The notes under the pieces are model-generated. The model was not told the origin of the DNA. It did not search any database and saw only the letters and a list, made by a program, of their open reading frames with translations. A program made the position numbers and the translations under genes. A DNA stretch of 64,000 nt from Microbacterium aurum (GTDB lineage: Bacteria; Actinomycetota; Actinomycetes; Actinomycetales; Microbacteriaceae), in NCBI RefSeq assembly GCF_016907815.1, contig NZ_JAFBCQ010000001.1, forward strand, positions 3,038,001 through 3,102,000. Reading direction: 5' to 3'. This document shows, piece by piece, positions 28,039 to 37,191 of this stretch (position 1 is its first letter; the number at the start of each line of letters is the position of its first letter).

Positions 28039-28823
28039 CACCCACTGTCAGCGTGATCATCCCCACCAACCGAGTGGACTCGTGGCTCGATGAAGCCGTG
28101 CAATCAGCATTGGACAGCTCCGATGTCAGCATTGAAGTGATCGTCGTCATCAACGGCCCGGCGTCCTTTGAGCCGAGGTCGTGGACCGCGGATCCACGCG
28201 TCGTTCTCGTCCACGAGCGGTCGCGGCTCGGGCCGACGCGCGCGATGATTGAGGGCGTCGCGCGCGCGAGGGGAGAATTCGTCGCGCGTCTTGATGCCGA
28301 CGACCGCATGCTCCCACTCCGCCTCTCAGAACAGGTCGCGCGATTGCGCGCGCAGCCGACAGCCCCCTTGGTCGGCACGGCGACCAGCAGGATCACACCC
28401 GAAGGGGAGCCCGCGGGCAACATCAGGATGCCATCCGGCGACGACGTGCGACGTCACCTCGTGCTTTTTAACTGCATCCCTCACTCATCCGTGATGCTGC
28501 GTCGCTCGGCACTTGAGGAGGTAGGGGGATACGACGAATCGCTGGAGCAGATGGAGGACTATGACCTCATCCTGCGATTGTCCGTCCTCGGACCGGTGCC
28601 GGTGCTCACGTCCCTGCTCACGGAGTACCGCATCCATCCCGGCCAACTCAGCCGCGGCGCAACCCCTTACGGGCTACACATCCAGCGTATCTCGGTTGCG
28701 CGCCGCACACTTGGTCGCGCGCTCGGAATGAACCGGCTCTCGGTTGCTGCCCGCGACGCCCTCTGGCGCGCGGCGCAGTACGCGCGCTACCACCGGGTTA
28801 CGAGACCTGGGCACGAATATTGA
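28035..28823 (+). CDS. GT2 family glycosyltransferase
   Basis: The 262-residue GT-A enzyme starts with Thr-Val-Ser-Val-Ile-Ile-Pro-Thr-Asn and has Arg-Leu-Asp-Ala-Asp-Asp-Arg (metal binding, about residue 87) and Glu-Gln-Met-Glu-Asp-Tyr-Asp-Leu (catalytic base region, about 175). Donor and acceptor are not predictable. The GTG at 28035 overlaps the flippase stop by 4 bp. The long open frame upstream is the shadow of the flippase gene. Confidence 0.85.
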   Translation: MTPTVSVIIPTNRVDSWLDEAVQSALDSSDVSIEVIVVINGPASFEPRSWTADPRVVLVHERSRLGPTRAMIEGVARARGEFVARLDADDRMLPLRLSEQVARLRAQPTAPLVGTATSRITPEGEPAGNIRMPSGDDVRRHLVLFNCIPHSSVMLRRSALEEVGGYDESLEQMEDYDLILRLSVLGPVPVLTSLLTEYRIHPGQLSRGATPYGLHIQRISVARRTLGRALGMNRLSVAARDALWRAAQYARYHRVTRPGHEY

Positions 28824-28846
28824 TTCCCGCCGAAAGGACGCAATCC

Positions 28847-29968
28847 TTGCGCATCGCCTTCATCGTGAACAATTACCCACCGCGCGCGGGCGGCGTCGAG
28901 TTCCACGTTCAATCGCTAGCACGCGAGCTCGCTGCCCTGGGCCACTCAGTTCATGTATACACACTCGGGCCTGATACAGGAACGCGCCGCGACGGCGCCG
29001 TCGTTGTCACTACGTTGACCGAGCGTTGGCGTATCGGGGACACGCTCGGGTTTCCGCCGCTCGGCTCGACTCGACGCCTCGCGCGTGCCCTGCGCGACGA
29101 GAGAGTGGACATCGTGTCGGTCCACACCCGGTTCTTTCCAGTCACTGCTATCGGGGTTCGCGCGGCGCGGCGAGCGCGAGTAGTAGTGGTGCACACCGAG
29201 CACGGAAGCGGCCATGTCGTTACTGACTCACCCTTGATCCGAGTCGCCAGTCGGTTGGTCGACCTTACCGTCGGACGATGGGTGCTGCGGCGGGCGGATC
29301 GTGTGCTGGCGGTCTCCGAATCCGTGGCCGCGTTTGTGATGCGCTTAGCGAGCGTGGAGGCACGAGTGTTCTACAACGCGATCGACGTCTCCACCGCAGA
29401 TGACCCAGTGCGCATCCACGACGTGAATCGTGTCGTGTTCGTGGGAAGGCTAGTCCCAGGTAAGGGTTGGGATGTGTTTCTGGAGGCTGTGGCTGCTCTT
29501 CGAACGCTGGGCGTCGCCGTCGCAGCCGACGTCGTCGGCGACGGGCCGGATATGCCCGACCTCCAACGAGCAATTGGAAGGCTCGGCTTGAAGGACGTCG
29601 TTGTCGTGCACGGACGAGTCTCGCAACCCGCGGTCCGAGCGACTCTGCGCGGAGCAACCCTCGTCAATCCGACCATCCTGGCCGAGGGGTTTCAGACGAC
29701 CTTGCTCGAGTCCATCGCCGAGTCTGGACGAGTCGTCACATTCGACGTCCCCGGCGCGAAAACGCTCCAAGACCGCGGAGCGCCGATCCGCGTCACTAGC
29801 AATGCAGATTCAAACGAACTGCTAGACGTGCTCCGTGACACCGTGGGCACTGAATGGGTACCCGCCTCGGACGCCTTGATCGCCGATTGGTTGTGGCCAA
29901 CGCGAGCGCATGAGTATGCCGAGATCTGTCGTGCGGCACTTGAAGCGACGGCCGTACCGACTCGATAG
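28847..29968 (+). CDS. GT4 family glycosyltransferase
   Basis: The 373-residue GT-B enzyme begins Arg-Ile-Ala-Phe-Ile-Val-Asn-Asn-Tyr-Pro-Pro-Arg-Ala-Gly-Gly-Val-Glu, the acceptor-side loop of GT4 enzymes, and has the nucleotide-side Val-Phe-Val-Gly-Arg-Leu-Val-Pro-Gly-Lys-Gly segment and Pro-Thr-Ile-Leu-Ala-Glu-Gly-Phe-Gln-Thr-Thr-Leu-Leu-Glu (the E-x7-E motif). The TTG at 28847 is preferred because GAAAGGA lies 8 bp upstream; a TTG at 28820 overlapping the previous stop is the alternative. It probably retains the non-reducing sugar stereochemistry of its donor. Confidence 0.86.
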   Translation: MRIAFIVNNYPPRAGGVEFHVQSLARELAALGHSVHVYTLGPDTGTRRDGAVVVTTLTERWRIGDTLGFPPLGSTRRLARALRDERVDIVSVHTRFFPVTAIGVRAARRARVVVVHTEHGSGHVVTDSPLIRVASRLVDLTVGRWVLRRADRVLAVSESVAAFVMRLASVEARVFYNAIDVSTADDPVRIHDVNRVVFVGRLVPGKGWDVFLEAVAALRTLGVAVAADVVGDGPDMPDLQRAIGRLGLKDVVVVHGRVSQPAVRATLRGATLVNPTILAEGFQTTLLESIAESGRVVTFDVPGAKTLQDRGAPIRVTSNADSNELLDVLRDTVGTEWVPASDALIADWLWPTRAHEYAEICRAALEATAVPTR

Positions 29969-30031
29969 TGTCGTCTTACACCCATTGTCAGCCCCATCGC
30001 CCGACGTAACCCACTCAGGAGGCAAGAGCGC

Positions 30032-31057
30032 ATGCGTGTACTCGTCACCGGAGGCGCCGGCTTCATCGGCTCCCACACGGTCGTCAAACTGATCGAGGCT
30101 GGTCATGAGCCAATCATTGTCGACAGCTTCATAAACAGCAGTCCCGTCGTTATCGACCGGATCGAACAGATCACCGGTCGTCGCCCGTCGTTGCACGCCA
30201 TCGATTTAACCGACCGCGGCGATACGGATCGTGCGGTCTCGGAGGCTGCCCCAGATGCCGTGATTCACTTCGCCGGCCTGAAGGCCGTCGGGGAGAGCGT
30301 GTCCGAGCCCTTGCGCTACTACCGCAACAACATTGTCTCAACCCTCAATCTGGTCGACGCCATGGAGAGTGCCGGGGTGCGCCGGCTCGTCTTCTCGTCA
30401 TCCGCAACCGTCTATGGAGACCGGCGTGTTCCTCCCTTCCGGGAGGACGCGGACCTCCTCGAGGCCACCAATCCATATGGCCAAACGAAGGTAATGATCG
30501 AGCGCATCCTTTCGGATCTTTCGCGTGCGGCGGCGAACTGGGATATCGCTCTACTGCGGTACTTCAACCCAGTCGGCGCGCACCCGTCGGGCCTCATCGG
30601 CGAAAACCCGCGCGGCATTCCAAACAATATCGCGCCGTACATCACCCAGGTAGCGGTCGGCCGGCTCCCCGAACTTTCGGTGTACGGCGGTGACTACGCA
30701 ACCGCCGACGGAACCGGTGCGCGCGATTACATCCATGTGCAGGATCTTGCCGACGGCCACATCACAGCGCTGACCACACTGGACCAGGCTCGCGGTCTGC
30801 GCATCTGGAACCTTGGGACTGGCGTCGCGACGACGGTCCTCGAGCTTGTCGATGCATTCGAGCGCGCGTCCGGAACGAAGATCCCATACACCATCATCGA
30901 ACGTCGCGCTGGAGACATCGCGAGCGCGTGGGCCGACCCGACACTGGCGCAGGAACAGATGGGCTGGTCCGCTCGCCTAACTCTGGACGACATGGCCCGC
31001 GACGCGTGGCATTGGCAGCAACTCAACCCTCACGGTTTCGACGCTCCGTCCAGCTAA
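30032..31057 (+). CDS. galE: UDP-glucose 4-epimerase
   Basis: The 341-residue enzyme interconverts UDP-glucose and UDP-galactose. It has [19 protein letters not shown] (typical of GalE), Ser-Ser-Ser-Ala-Thr-Val-Tyr-Gly and the catalytic Tyr-Gly-Gln-Thr-Lys. A strong AGGAGG site precedes the ATG at 30032. It feeds Glf with UDP-galactose. Its 3' end overlaps the convergent gene at 31054 by 4 bp, with no terminator between them. Confidence 0.95.
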   Translation: MRVLVTGGAGFIGSHTVVKLIEAGHEPIIVDSFINSSPVVIDRIEQITGRRPSLHAIDLTDRGDTDRAVSEAAPDAVIHFAGLKAVGESVSEPLRYYRNNIVSTLNLVDAMESAGVRRLVFSSSATVYGDRRVPPFREDADLLEATNPYGQTKVMIERILSDLSRAAANWDIALLRYFNPVGAHPSGLIGENPRGIPNNIAPYITQVAVGRLPELSVYGGDYATADGTGARDYIHVQDLADGHITALTTLDQARGLRIWNLGTGVATTVLELVDAFERASGTKIPYTIIERRAGDIASAWADPTLAQEQMGWSARLTLDDMARDAWHWQQLNPHGFDAPSS

Positions 31058-32991
31058 CAGCCAACCACGCGATACAGCTTCGCCTGACCTTGCTGGTCGA
31101 CCAACTCAAGCGCCGGCGATACGTCCAGGCTGGTTAAGCCCGGATAGACGTGCGACGCTCCGTGGATCTCCTGTGTTCCGAAGTCGAGCACGTAGTCGAC
31201 CCCCGTCTGGAGTAGTGCCGCGCACGTTGCACTCCCTGGCGTTGCTACGTTCAACGTGCTGAGCACTTCGTCCTCCGCCGCTGACGTGGTCGTGAACATA
31301 TGCGGTAGCACGACCCGCCGATCGGCGAGAGCATACGCGAGCGCCGTGCCGGTCCAGGGACTGCCGACGATGACGGCATCGGCCGGAACGTTTTCGTCCA
31401 ATCGGTCGATAAGAGCAAGCTCGTCGGATGTGATCAAGCGAGCCGACGGAGAAGTGCGGTAGGACTCTGCAGCCCGCTCCACTGCGGCGGGCACCGGACT
31501 GATCGTCGGCAACTGCGTCGTTACGCAGACCGCCGCAAGAAGGGCAACCGGCACCGCTCGCCTAACCAGCCGAGGGGCCTTCCGCGCGCGGTCACGAGTC
31601 CACTGACGAGAGCGGATCCACACCCACGTCGCGCCAGCTCCGTATGCACCAAGAGGAACCGCAAGGAGCGGAAGAAGCGCTGCGAGGCGGGGGCGATTGT
31701 TGTACCAACTGCCAGTGAGCGCGTCCCGCAAGTGAGGATACGGCAGCGCCGTCACCACGATGTAGAGGACGACCGCTACGGCCAGCATCGCGACGGTGAC
31801 CGTCGCGACCGGGCGACGACGCACCAGAGCCCAGGCCACCCCACAGATGACTAAGAACACGCCAGCTATCGCGGGCACTTCGTACCAGACTGCACCCGTG
31901 AGCACCTCTGCGACGGCACCGCGCACGCGCAACTCGATGGGCCAGTCCCTCCCGCTGCTCGGCCGAAGGACCATCAACAAGACGAAGCCCACCGCCAAGT
32001 AAGCGAGCAATGCACCGACCACGCCAACGCGCGTGGCCCAACCGCGCGCACGGTTGAGCGCTCGAACGCACAGAAGCGTGGCGATAGGCACCGTGAAAGC
32101 CATCCACGCGACGAACGCGCCCGGATGTGCGAGAAGAACGCCGGGGATGATCCCTAGGAGAAGCAGCCAGCTCTGCCACGTGGGCATCGACGGGTGTCTT
32201 GAACCAACTTTGACCGCTCTGAGCGTGACGGCAAGCGTAGCGGGCACCAACGCAACGCCGAGCTGGTAGGGGTAGAGAACGCCGTAGTCCATCATCAGCA
32301 GCGGGAAGGTGGGAAATGCGGCGGCGAGGACTCCGCTGGACAGCAGCACCGCACGATTCAGCCCGAAGAGTTGCCGAGTAAGCAGCACAGTGCCGGCTGG
32401 CCAGATGACGGCGCTGATGACCAACGTCATAGCATTTACTGCGACTCTGGAATCCGTACCGCTCAACTGCGCGACGAGCGACACGACATCGTGCCAGGCA
32501 GCGGGGTAGAACGCAGCAGTGCCTGAGTGGTCGGTTAAGTGGCCGACCCAGAGCGAGGATGCGTTACCGGTGTCGAGGATGAAGCGAACAACGTTTAGGT
32601 GGAAGACGTTGTCGAATGTGTTGGAGAAGTTCTCAGGTGACCCGATCGCTCCCAGGATTTGCCACGCGATGATGACCGCCGGGATCACGAGGGCCACCGC
32701 GATACGTGGCCCTGCAGCTCCCGAGACGGGCATCACGGCCCCATAACGCCGTGCGACTAGCCACACCACGGCGCCCGTAATCCCGGCCAGCGCAAGAACT
32801 GGCAGTATCGACCATGAAACTCCGGCAAGGGGCGCGATAATCGCGGCGCCGCCTACGAGCGGCACAGCGATGACCGGAGCGGTGGCGTACAGCCACAGTC
32901 CCCGAAGACCTAATCCCCAGCCGACGACACCGCCGACCGTGAGTAGGGTCGCCACCAACACGGTCGCAGCCCAGGCGAGTTCCCACCACAC
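31054..32991 (-). CDS. Large polytopic membrane protein, DUF6541-like
   Basis: The 645-residue protein has about 12-14 hydrophobic segments over the first 490 residues and a C-terminal extracytoplasmic domain of about 150 residues that ends in a cysteine. A loop after the early segments holds Asn-Val-Phe-His-Leu-Asn-Val-Val-Arg-Phe and a Ser-x-Leu-Trp-Val-Gly stretch. The overall design resembles GT-C glycosyltransferases that use polyprenyl-phosphate sugars on the outer face. I recall the DUF6541 family from actinobacteria; that match is from memory. A role in adding side-chain sugars, using the product of the GT2 at 24945, is inference. GTG start at 32991. Confidence 0.7.
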   Translation of the reverse strand: MWWELAWAATVLVATLLTVGGVVGWGLGLRGLWLYATAPVIAVPLVGGAAIIAPLAGVSWSILPVLALAGITGAVVWLVARRYGAVMPVSGAAGPRIAVALVIPAVIIAWQILGAIGSPENFSNTFDNVFHLNVVRFILDTGNASSLWVGHLTDHSGTAAFYPAAWHDVVSLVAQLSGTDSRVAVNAMTLVISAVIWPAGTVLLTRQLFGLNRAVLLSSGVLAAAFPTFPLLMMDYGVLYPYQLGVALVPATLAVTLRAVKVGSRHPSMPTWQSWLLLLGIIPGVLLAHPGAFVAWMAFTVPIATLLCVRALNRARGWATRVGVVGALLAYLAVGFVLLMVLRPSSGRDWPIELRVRGAVAEVLTGAVWYEVPAIAGVFLVICGVAWALVRRRPVATVTVAMLAVAVVLYIVVTALPYPHLRDALTGSWYNNRPRLAALLPLLAVPLGAYGAGATWVWIRSRQWTRDRARKAPRLVRRAVPVALLAAVCVTTQLPTISPVPAAVERAAESYRTSPSARLITSDELALIDRLDENVPADAVIVGSPWTGTALAYALADRRVVLPHMFTTTSAAEDEVLSTLNVATPGSATCAALLQTGVDYVLDFGTQEIHGASHVYPGLTSLDVSPALELVDQQGQAKLYRVVGC

Positions 32992-33198
32992 GTCCAGCGC
33001 ATCCTCCCGGCGAGGGGGTAGTTCACCTCAGCCGCGGGATACCCTAGCGGAATCTCCCCGAGAAACCTCTGCCACCGCGGGCCGACGCTCAGGTTGCGGC
33101 GTTCCTCGCCGAGTAGGCTTGAGTGGCGCTGGTGAAAATGCGCTGCCGCGGGGACCCCCGAACACCCGTGATGTATCCCGAGTATTGAGGTTTCCTAA

Positions 33199-34098
33199 GT
33201 GTCTGACTACCGCGAACGCGTCAGTATCGTCATTCGGACGAAGAACCGTGGCGACCTTCTCCGGCGCGCGCTCGACGACGTCCTCGCCCAGACCTGCACG
33301 GACTGGCACGTTGTCCTGGTGAACGACGGCGGCGCCACCGCACCCGTCGATCAGCTCGTAGCCGAGCGCGAAGGCGCGTTCAAGGGGCGGCTCGAAGTTC
33401 TACATGTCGAAGGCGGTTCTGGCTCCATGGAGGCTGCCGCCAATCTCGGCGCCCAGCGTGCGCGGGGGGAGTTTGTGGTTATCCATGATGACGACGACAC
33501 GTGGGCGCCAACCTTTCTCGACACGATGATCAGTGCTTTGGAAGCAGATCCTGAAGCAGTCGCCGCAACGGCACGCACGGAGATCATCTTTGAAAGGCTA
33601 CAGAGTGGGGTGTACGTGGAGACCGGCCGTGCGCCCTTCGTTCCACCGGCAGAGATGGTGTCGCTCTACGATCTTCTGCAGACGAACCGTTTTGTCCCCA
33701 TTTCCTTGCTGATCCGGCGTGCTGTATACGACGAGATCGGTTGGTACGACCCCACTCTGCGCGCCGTCGGGGACTGGGAGTTCAACCTTCGACTCATTCG
33801 TCACGGCCGAGTGATATTCGTTGGTGAAAGACCTCTGGCTTTCTGGCACCAACGACCCCATGCCACTGGCGCGGCGTCCAACAGTGTCTTTGGCGAAAGC
33901 GTGGAACACCTCCAGTTCGACCGTTTGGTCCGGGACCGCGAGATCAGCGACTACATCGACCGCAACGGGATCGGCGGCTTGCTTTATCTGTCTCGGTACA
34001 TCGAAGAGACAGCCAGGTACTATTCCCTCCAGCAAACAGTCCGCCGCGCGCTCGCTCGTTTCAAACAGAAACTACGTCCACGCCGTTTCGGTCGCTGA
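33199..34098 (+). CDS. GT2 family glycosyltransferase
   Basis: The 299-residue enzyme opens with Val-Ser-Ile-Val-Ile-Arg-Thr-Lys-Asn-Arg, has His-Asp-Asp-Asp-Asp-Thr (metal binding, about residue 97) and Gly-Asp-Trp-Glu-Phe-Asn-Leu (catalytic base region, about 193). A C-terminal basic tail follows. It starts with GTG at 33199 and begins a four-gene cluster that ends with the second ABC exporter. The 207-bp space before it, divergent from the large membrane protein gene, holds no gene or clear structure. Confidence 0.86.
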   Translation: MSDYRERVSIVIRTKNRGDLLRRALDDVLAQTCTDWHVVLVNDGGATAPVDQLVAEREGAFKGRLEVLHVEGGSGSMEAAANLGAQRARGEFVVIHDDDDTWAPTFLDTMISALEADPEAVAATARTEIIFERLQSGVYVETGRAPFVPPAEMVSLYDLLQTNRFVPISLLIRRAVYDEIGWYDPTLRAVGDWEFNLRLIRHGRVIFVGERPLAFWHQRPHATGAASNSVFGESVEHLQFDRLVRDREISDYIDRNGIGGLLYLSRYIEETARYYSLQQTVRRALARFKQKLRPRRFGR

Positions 34099-34148
34099 GC
34101 AAATCCACTCTCCACCTCAATCGTCTTATAGAGAGGTCCTTTAACACC

Positions 34149-35060
34149 GTGTCGCAACGCGTTGCAGCCGTCGTCGTCACCTTCAACCGCCTGGAGAAGC
34201 TGAAGACCGTTCTCGCCCGGCTAGACGCACAAACCACGCCCCCGGAGTGGATCGTCATCGTAGACAATGCCTCTTCGGACGGCACCGATGCGTACCTATC
34301 CGGGCTCAACGACTCGCATTTGGAGATCGTGCGACTGGAGACCAACACCGGAGGCGCAGGCGGATTCGCCACTGGCATCAAGCACGCTTATGACCTCGGC
34401 GCTGATCTCTTCTGGCTGATGGACGACGATTGCTATCCTGAAGCGTCTGCCCTGGAAGCTCTCGTCGCGGGCCATGCCGAGGCCATGACCGCGATGCCCG
34501 GCGGCGTTCCGTTCGCATGCTCGCTCGTACACTTCGGTGATGACGAACTCGCCGAGATGAACATCGCGGCTCCAGATTGGAAATGGGCCCGGCTTTGGGT
34601 CACAGGTCAGCGTGCGATTCTGGTCCAGACCTGCTCCTTCGTCTCTGCTTTGTATACGCGGCAGACGGTCGAACGGATCGGCCTTCCTCTACGCGAGTAC
34701 TTCATTTGGTTCGACGATGCGGCGTACGCACGCATGGCCAGCGTGGGTGTCGGACCAGGAGTGTGCGTGCTTGACAGCAAGGTAGTCCACGACACGCCCG
34801 ACAACATCGCGGGCGACTTCTCGCGCATCGATGAGCGGAGTCTCTGGAAGTTCGCGTATGGAGCACGTAATGAGGCATCGTTCCACCTCCACCACGAGTC
34901 GTTGATCTCGTACCTGCGCTTCTTCGCTCGAGTTGAGATTCTTATGCATCGCGGACGGCTGCCGTGGCGCATCCGCCGCCACATTACGGGACGCCTGTTG
35001 GCTGCCATAGCTTTCAATCCCCGCGCTGAGATGGTCGGCAAGACTCCGGCGAAGGACTGA
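34149..35060 (+). CDS. GT2 glycosyltransferase, galactofuranosyltransferase (GlfT)-like
   Basis: The 303-residue protein is the second GlfT-like enzyme of the window. It has Val-Val-Val-Thr-Phe-Asn-Arg, Glu-Thr-Asn-Thr-Gly-Gly-Ala-Gly-Gly-Phe, Trp-Leu-Met-Asp-Asp-Asp (about 89-94) and Trp-Phe-Asp-Asp (about 186-189). The motifs align one by one with those of the protein at 2755-3750, but the C-terminal parts differ. UDP-galactofuranose is the likely donor. GTG at 34149 follows a GAGAGG site. Its stop lies 5 bp before the exporter permease start. Confidence 0.82.
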   Translation: MSQRVAAVVVTFNRLEKLKTVLARLDAQTTPPEWIVIVDNASSDGTDAYLSGLNDSHLEIVRLETNTGGAGGFATGIKHAYDLGADLFWLMDDDCYPEASALEALVAGHAEAMTAMPGGVPFACSLVHFGDDELAEMNIAAPDWKWARLWVTGQRAILVQTCSFVSALYTRQTVERIGLPLREYFIWFDDAAYARMASVGVGPGVCVLDSKVVHDTPDNIAGDFSRIDERSLWKFAYGARNEASFHLHHESLISYLRFFARVEILMHRGRLPWRIRRHITGRLLAAIAFNPRAEMVGKTPAKD

Positions 35061-35065
35061 CACAC

Positions 35066-35929
35066 ATGCGAACGCCCGCCACAGCCGACCAACTCACGGC
35101 ACCGGGACGAACCCGCGGACTCGTCGACATCTTCACACGAAGCCACCTCCTATCGCTCATCGTGCGCAAGGAGATCCAGATCCGCTACCGCGGGTCTCTC
35201 TTCGGATGGCTGTGGTCATATGTAAAGCCGCTCGTACAGTTCGTTGTGTTTTACGTGGCTCTCGGGGTGTTCCTGTCGATGAATAGGGCCATCGACTACT
35301 ACGCGATATACATCCTGGCGGGCATCACCATTGTGACGTTCTTCAACGAGGCGATTTCTAACAGCACGCGGTCGCTGGTCGACAACGCCGCGCTCATCAA
35401 GAAGATCTATCTCCCCCGCGAGATGTTCCCGGTTTCGAGCATGCTCGTCGCTCTCGTAAACACGCTGCCTCAAGTAGTTGTTGTTGTGGCCATCGCGATC
35501 TTCTTCGGTTGGGCGCCGTCGTTCCTGCAGATCGCCGCCCTCTTGCTCGCCGTCATCATCGTGGCCGTCTTGGCGGTAGGACTGGGCCTCCTGTTCGGTG
35601 CCATAAACGTGGTGTTTCGGGACGCTCAGAGCTTCGTCGAGATCATTGTCATGTGCGCAATATGGGCCTCTCCCGTGATGTACCGCTGGGAGATGGTCGC
35701 TGCGGCTGCACCTGACTGGCTCTACACCGTCTACCGTCTGAACCCCGTAACCATGGCTGTGGAGCTTTTTCACTATGGCATCTGGGAGCCGCTAGACCCT
35801 CGAAGTTCGCCGCCGATCGACGACCTCTGGTCATTTTCTGGCTACGCCTTAGCGACGTCCGTCATTCTTCTCATTGTTGGCCAGTTCGTATTCCGTCGCT
35901 TGGAGGGTCGATTTGCACAGGACCTCTGA
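35066..35929 (+). CDS. Second polysaccharide ABC exporter, permease subunit
   Basis: The 287-residue ABC-2 permease has an N-terminal amphipathic part with Arg-Lys-Glu-Ile-Gln-Ile-Arg-Tyr-Arg-Gly-Ser, six hydrophobic segments, and Lys-Lys-Ile-Tyr-Leu-Pro-Arg-Glu-Met-Phe-Pro, as in Wzm/TagG. It is clearly different from the first permease (10596-11390), so the cell has two export routes encoded here. The gene for its ATPase overlaps the 3' end by 17 bp. Confidence 0.9.
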   Translation: MRTPATADQLTAPGRTRGLVDIFTRSHLLSLIVRKEIQIRYRGSLFGWLWSYVKPLVQFVVFYVALGVFLSMNRAIDYYAIYILAGITIVTFFNEAISNSTRSLVDNAALIKKIYLPREMFPVSSMLVALVNTLPQVVVVVAIAIFFGWAPSFLQIAALLLAVIIVAVLAVGLGLLFGAINVVFRDAQSFVEIIVMCAIWASPVMYRWEMVAAAAPDWLYTVYRLNPVTMAVELFHYGIWEPLDPRSSPPIDDLWSFSGYALATSVILLIVGQFVFRRLEGRFAQDL

Positions 35930-37181
35930 TTCGGCTGTGCGTCCTCGCATCGTCGTACGAGAAGCCCACAAACGCTTCAGGTTGCGCCACACACACTCGA
36001 TGAAGGAAACCTTCATCGCCGCCCTCAAGCGAAAGCCGCTCACCGAGGACTTCTACGCTCTCGACGGCGTGAGTCTGACGATTGACGAGGGCGAGTCAGT
36101 CGCGTTGCTCGGCTTCAACGGATCGGGCAAGTCGACGATGTTGAAGCTCATTTCAGGCGTTCTCACACCCGACAGTGGCGAGGTCCTTACTCGTGGCCGC
36201 GTTGCGGGACTGATCGAGGTCGGCGCGGGGTTCCATCCCGACCTCTCCGGCAGGGAGAACATCTACCTAAATGCGGCGATCCTCGGCATGACGCGCGAGG
36301 AAACCGACGCTCGGTTCGACGCGATCGTGGCCTTCAGCGAGATCGAACAGTTTATCGACACGGAGGTGAAGCACTACTCCTCCGGCATGTTCCTTCGCCT
36401 TGCGTTTGCAGTTGCGATTCACACGGAACTCGACGTCCTGCTGATCGACGAGATCCTTGCCGTCGGCGACGAGCCCTTCCAGAAGAAGTGCCTCGCACGT
36501 ATCCGGGAACTCCACAGGGATGGCAAGACTCTGGTGGTTGTCTCCCATGACCTCGGGATGGTTTCGCGCCTATGCACTCGCGGCATCGTCTTGAAAGACG
36601 GCAAGGTGGTGTTCGACGGACCTTCCACCGAGGCGGTCCGAGCACTCCGAGATCTCTCGCGATCGCCCTTCGTGGACATCGAACGGTCCCACCCATATTT
36701 TGATGAGATCGTCGATCTCGTACAATCAGGCGTTCTCCCTGCCTACACGGCGACAACGGGACAGACGGAGTTCCGCCCGGACGAAGCCGTAGATCTGAGA
36801 GCGGTCGAGCGTGTCCTGCGCGCTCACTTCGATCAGACTGCGAGTAGCGAGCGAGATCTCGCGGCGCAGGATCCGCTTGTGGCGGCCGCCGAGAGCGTCC
36901 GGCCCTTCAACGTCACGGGAGAGCCGATCTCCCGAGCCGCGTTCGCCAGCTACATATATGCAATCGCAGGCCGACCGCGTCCAGGCGGCCCGATCCCATT
37001 CAGTGATGTTTCCGCGGACGCACCACAAGCCGAGGCAATCGCATGGCTCTTCTATTCGGATGTTGCCCGCGGCTGGGAAGATCCGCTTGGTCCCCCAGCC
37101 TTCCGCCCCAACCAACCGATGACTCGCGAGTCACTCGTAATCATGATGAAGAGGATCCGCGAGTTGGGATTGCACGACTGA
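35913..37181 (+). CDS. Second polysaccharide ABC exporter ATPase with C-terminal SLH-like domain
   Basis: Residues 1 to about 250 are a Wzt/TagH-type ATPase: Walker A Gly-Phe-Asn-Gly-Ser-Gly-Lys-Ser-Thr (67-75), signature Tyr-Ser-Ser-Gly-Met (155-159), Walker B Val-Leu-Leu-Ile-Asp-Glu (175-180), switch His212. Where Wzt proteins may carry a polymer-binding domain, this one has SLH-like repeats: 251-305 (Phe-Val-Asp...Phe-Asp-Glu-Ile...Gly-Val-Leu...Glu-Phe-Arg-Pro), a half repeat at 329-354, and 361-414 (Phe-Ser-Asp-Val...Ala-Ile-Ala-Trp-Leu...Ala-Arg-Gly-Trp...Phe-Arg-Pro...Met-Thr-Arg-Glu). There is no signal peptide. TTG at 35913 follows GGAGGG at 35902-35907; GTG at 35937 is the alternative. 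Confidence 0.88.
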   Translation: MHRTSDSAVRPRIVVREAHKRFRLRHTHSMKETFIAALKRKPLTEDFYALDGVSLTIDEGESVALLGFNGSGKSTMLKLISGVLTPDSGEVLTRGRVAGLIEVGAGFHPDLSGRENIYLNAAILGMTREETDARFDAIVAFSEIEQFIDTEVKHYSSGMFLRLAFAVAIHTELDVLLIDEILAVGDEPFQKKCLARIRELHRDGKTLVVVSHDLGMVSRLCTRGIVLKDGKVVFDGPSTEAVRALRDLSRSPFVDIERSHPYFDEIVDLVQSGVLPAYTATTGQTEFRPDEAVDLRAVERVLRAHFDQTASSERDLAAQDPLVAAAESVRPFNVTGEPISRAAFASYIYAIAGRPRPGGPIPFSDVSADAPQAEAIAWLFYSDVARGWEDPLGPPAFRPNQPMTRESLVIMMKRIRELGLHD

Positions 37182-37191
37182 CGAATGCTTC

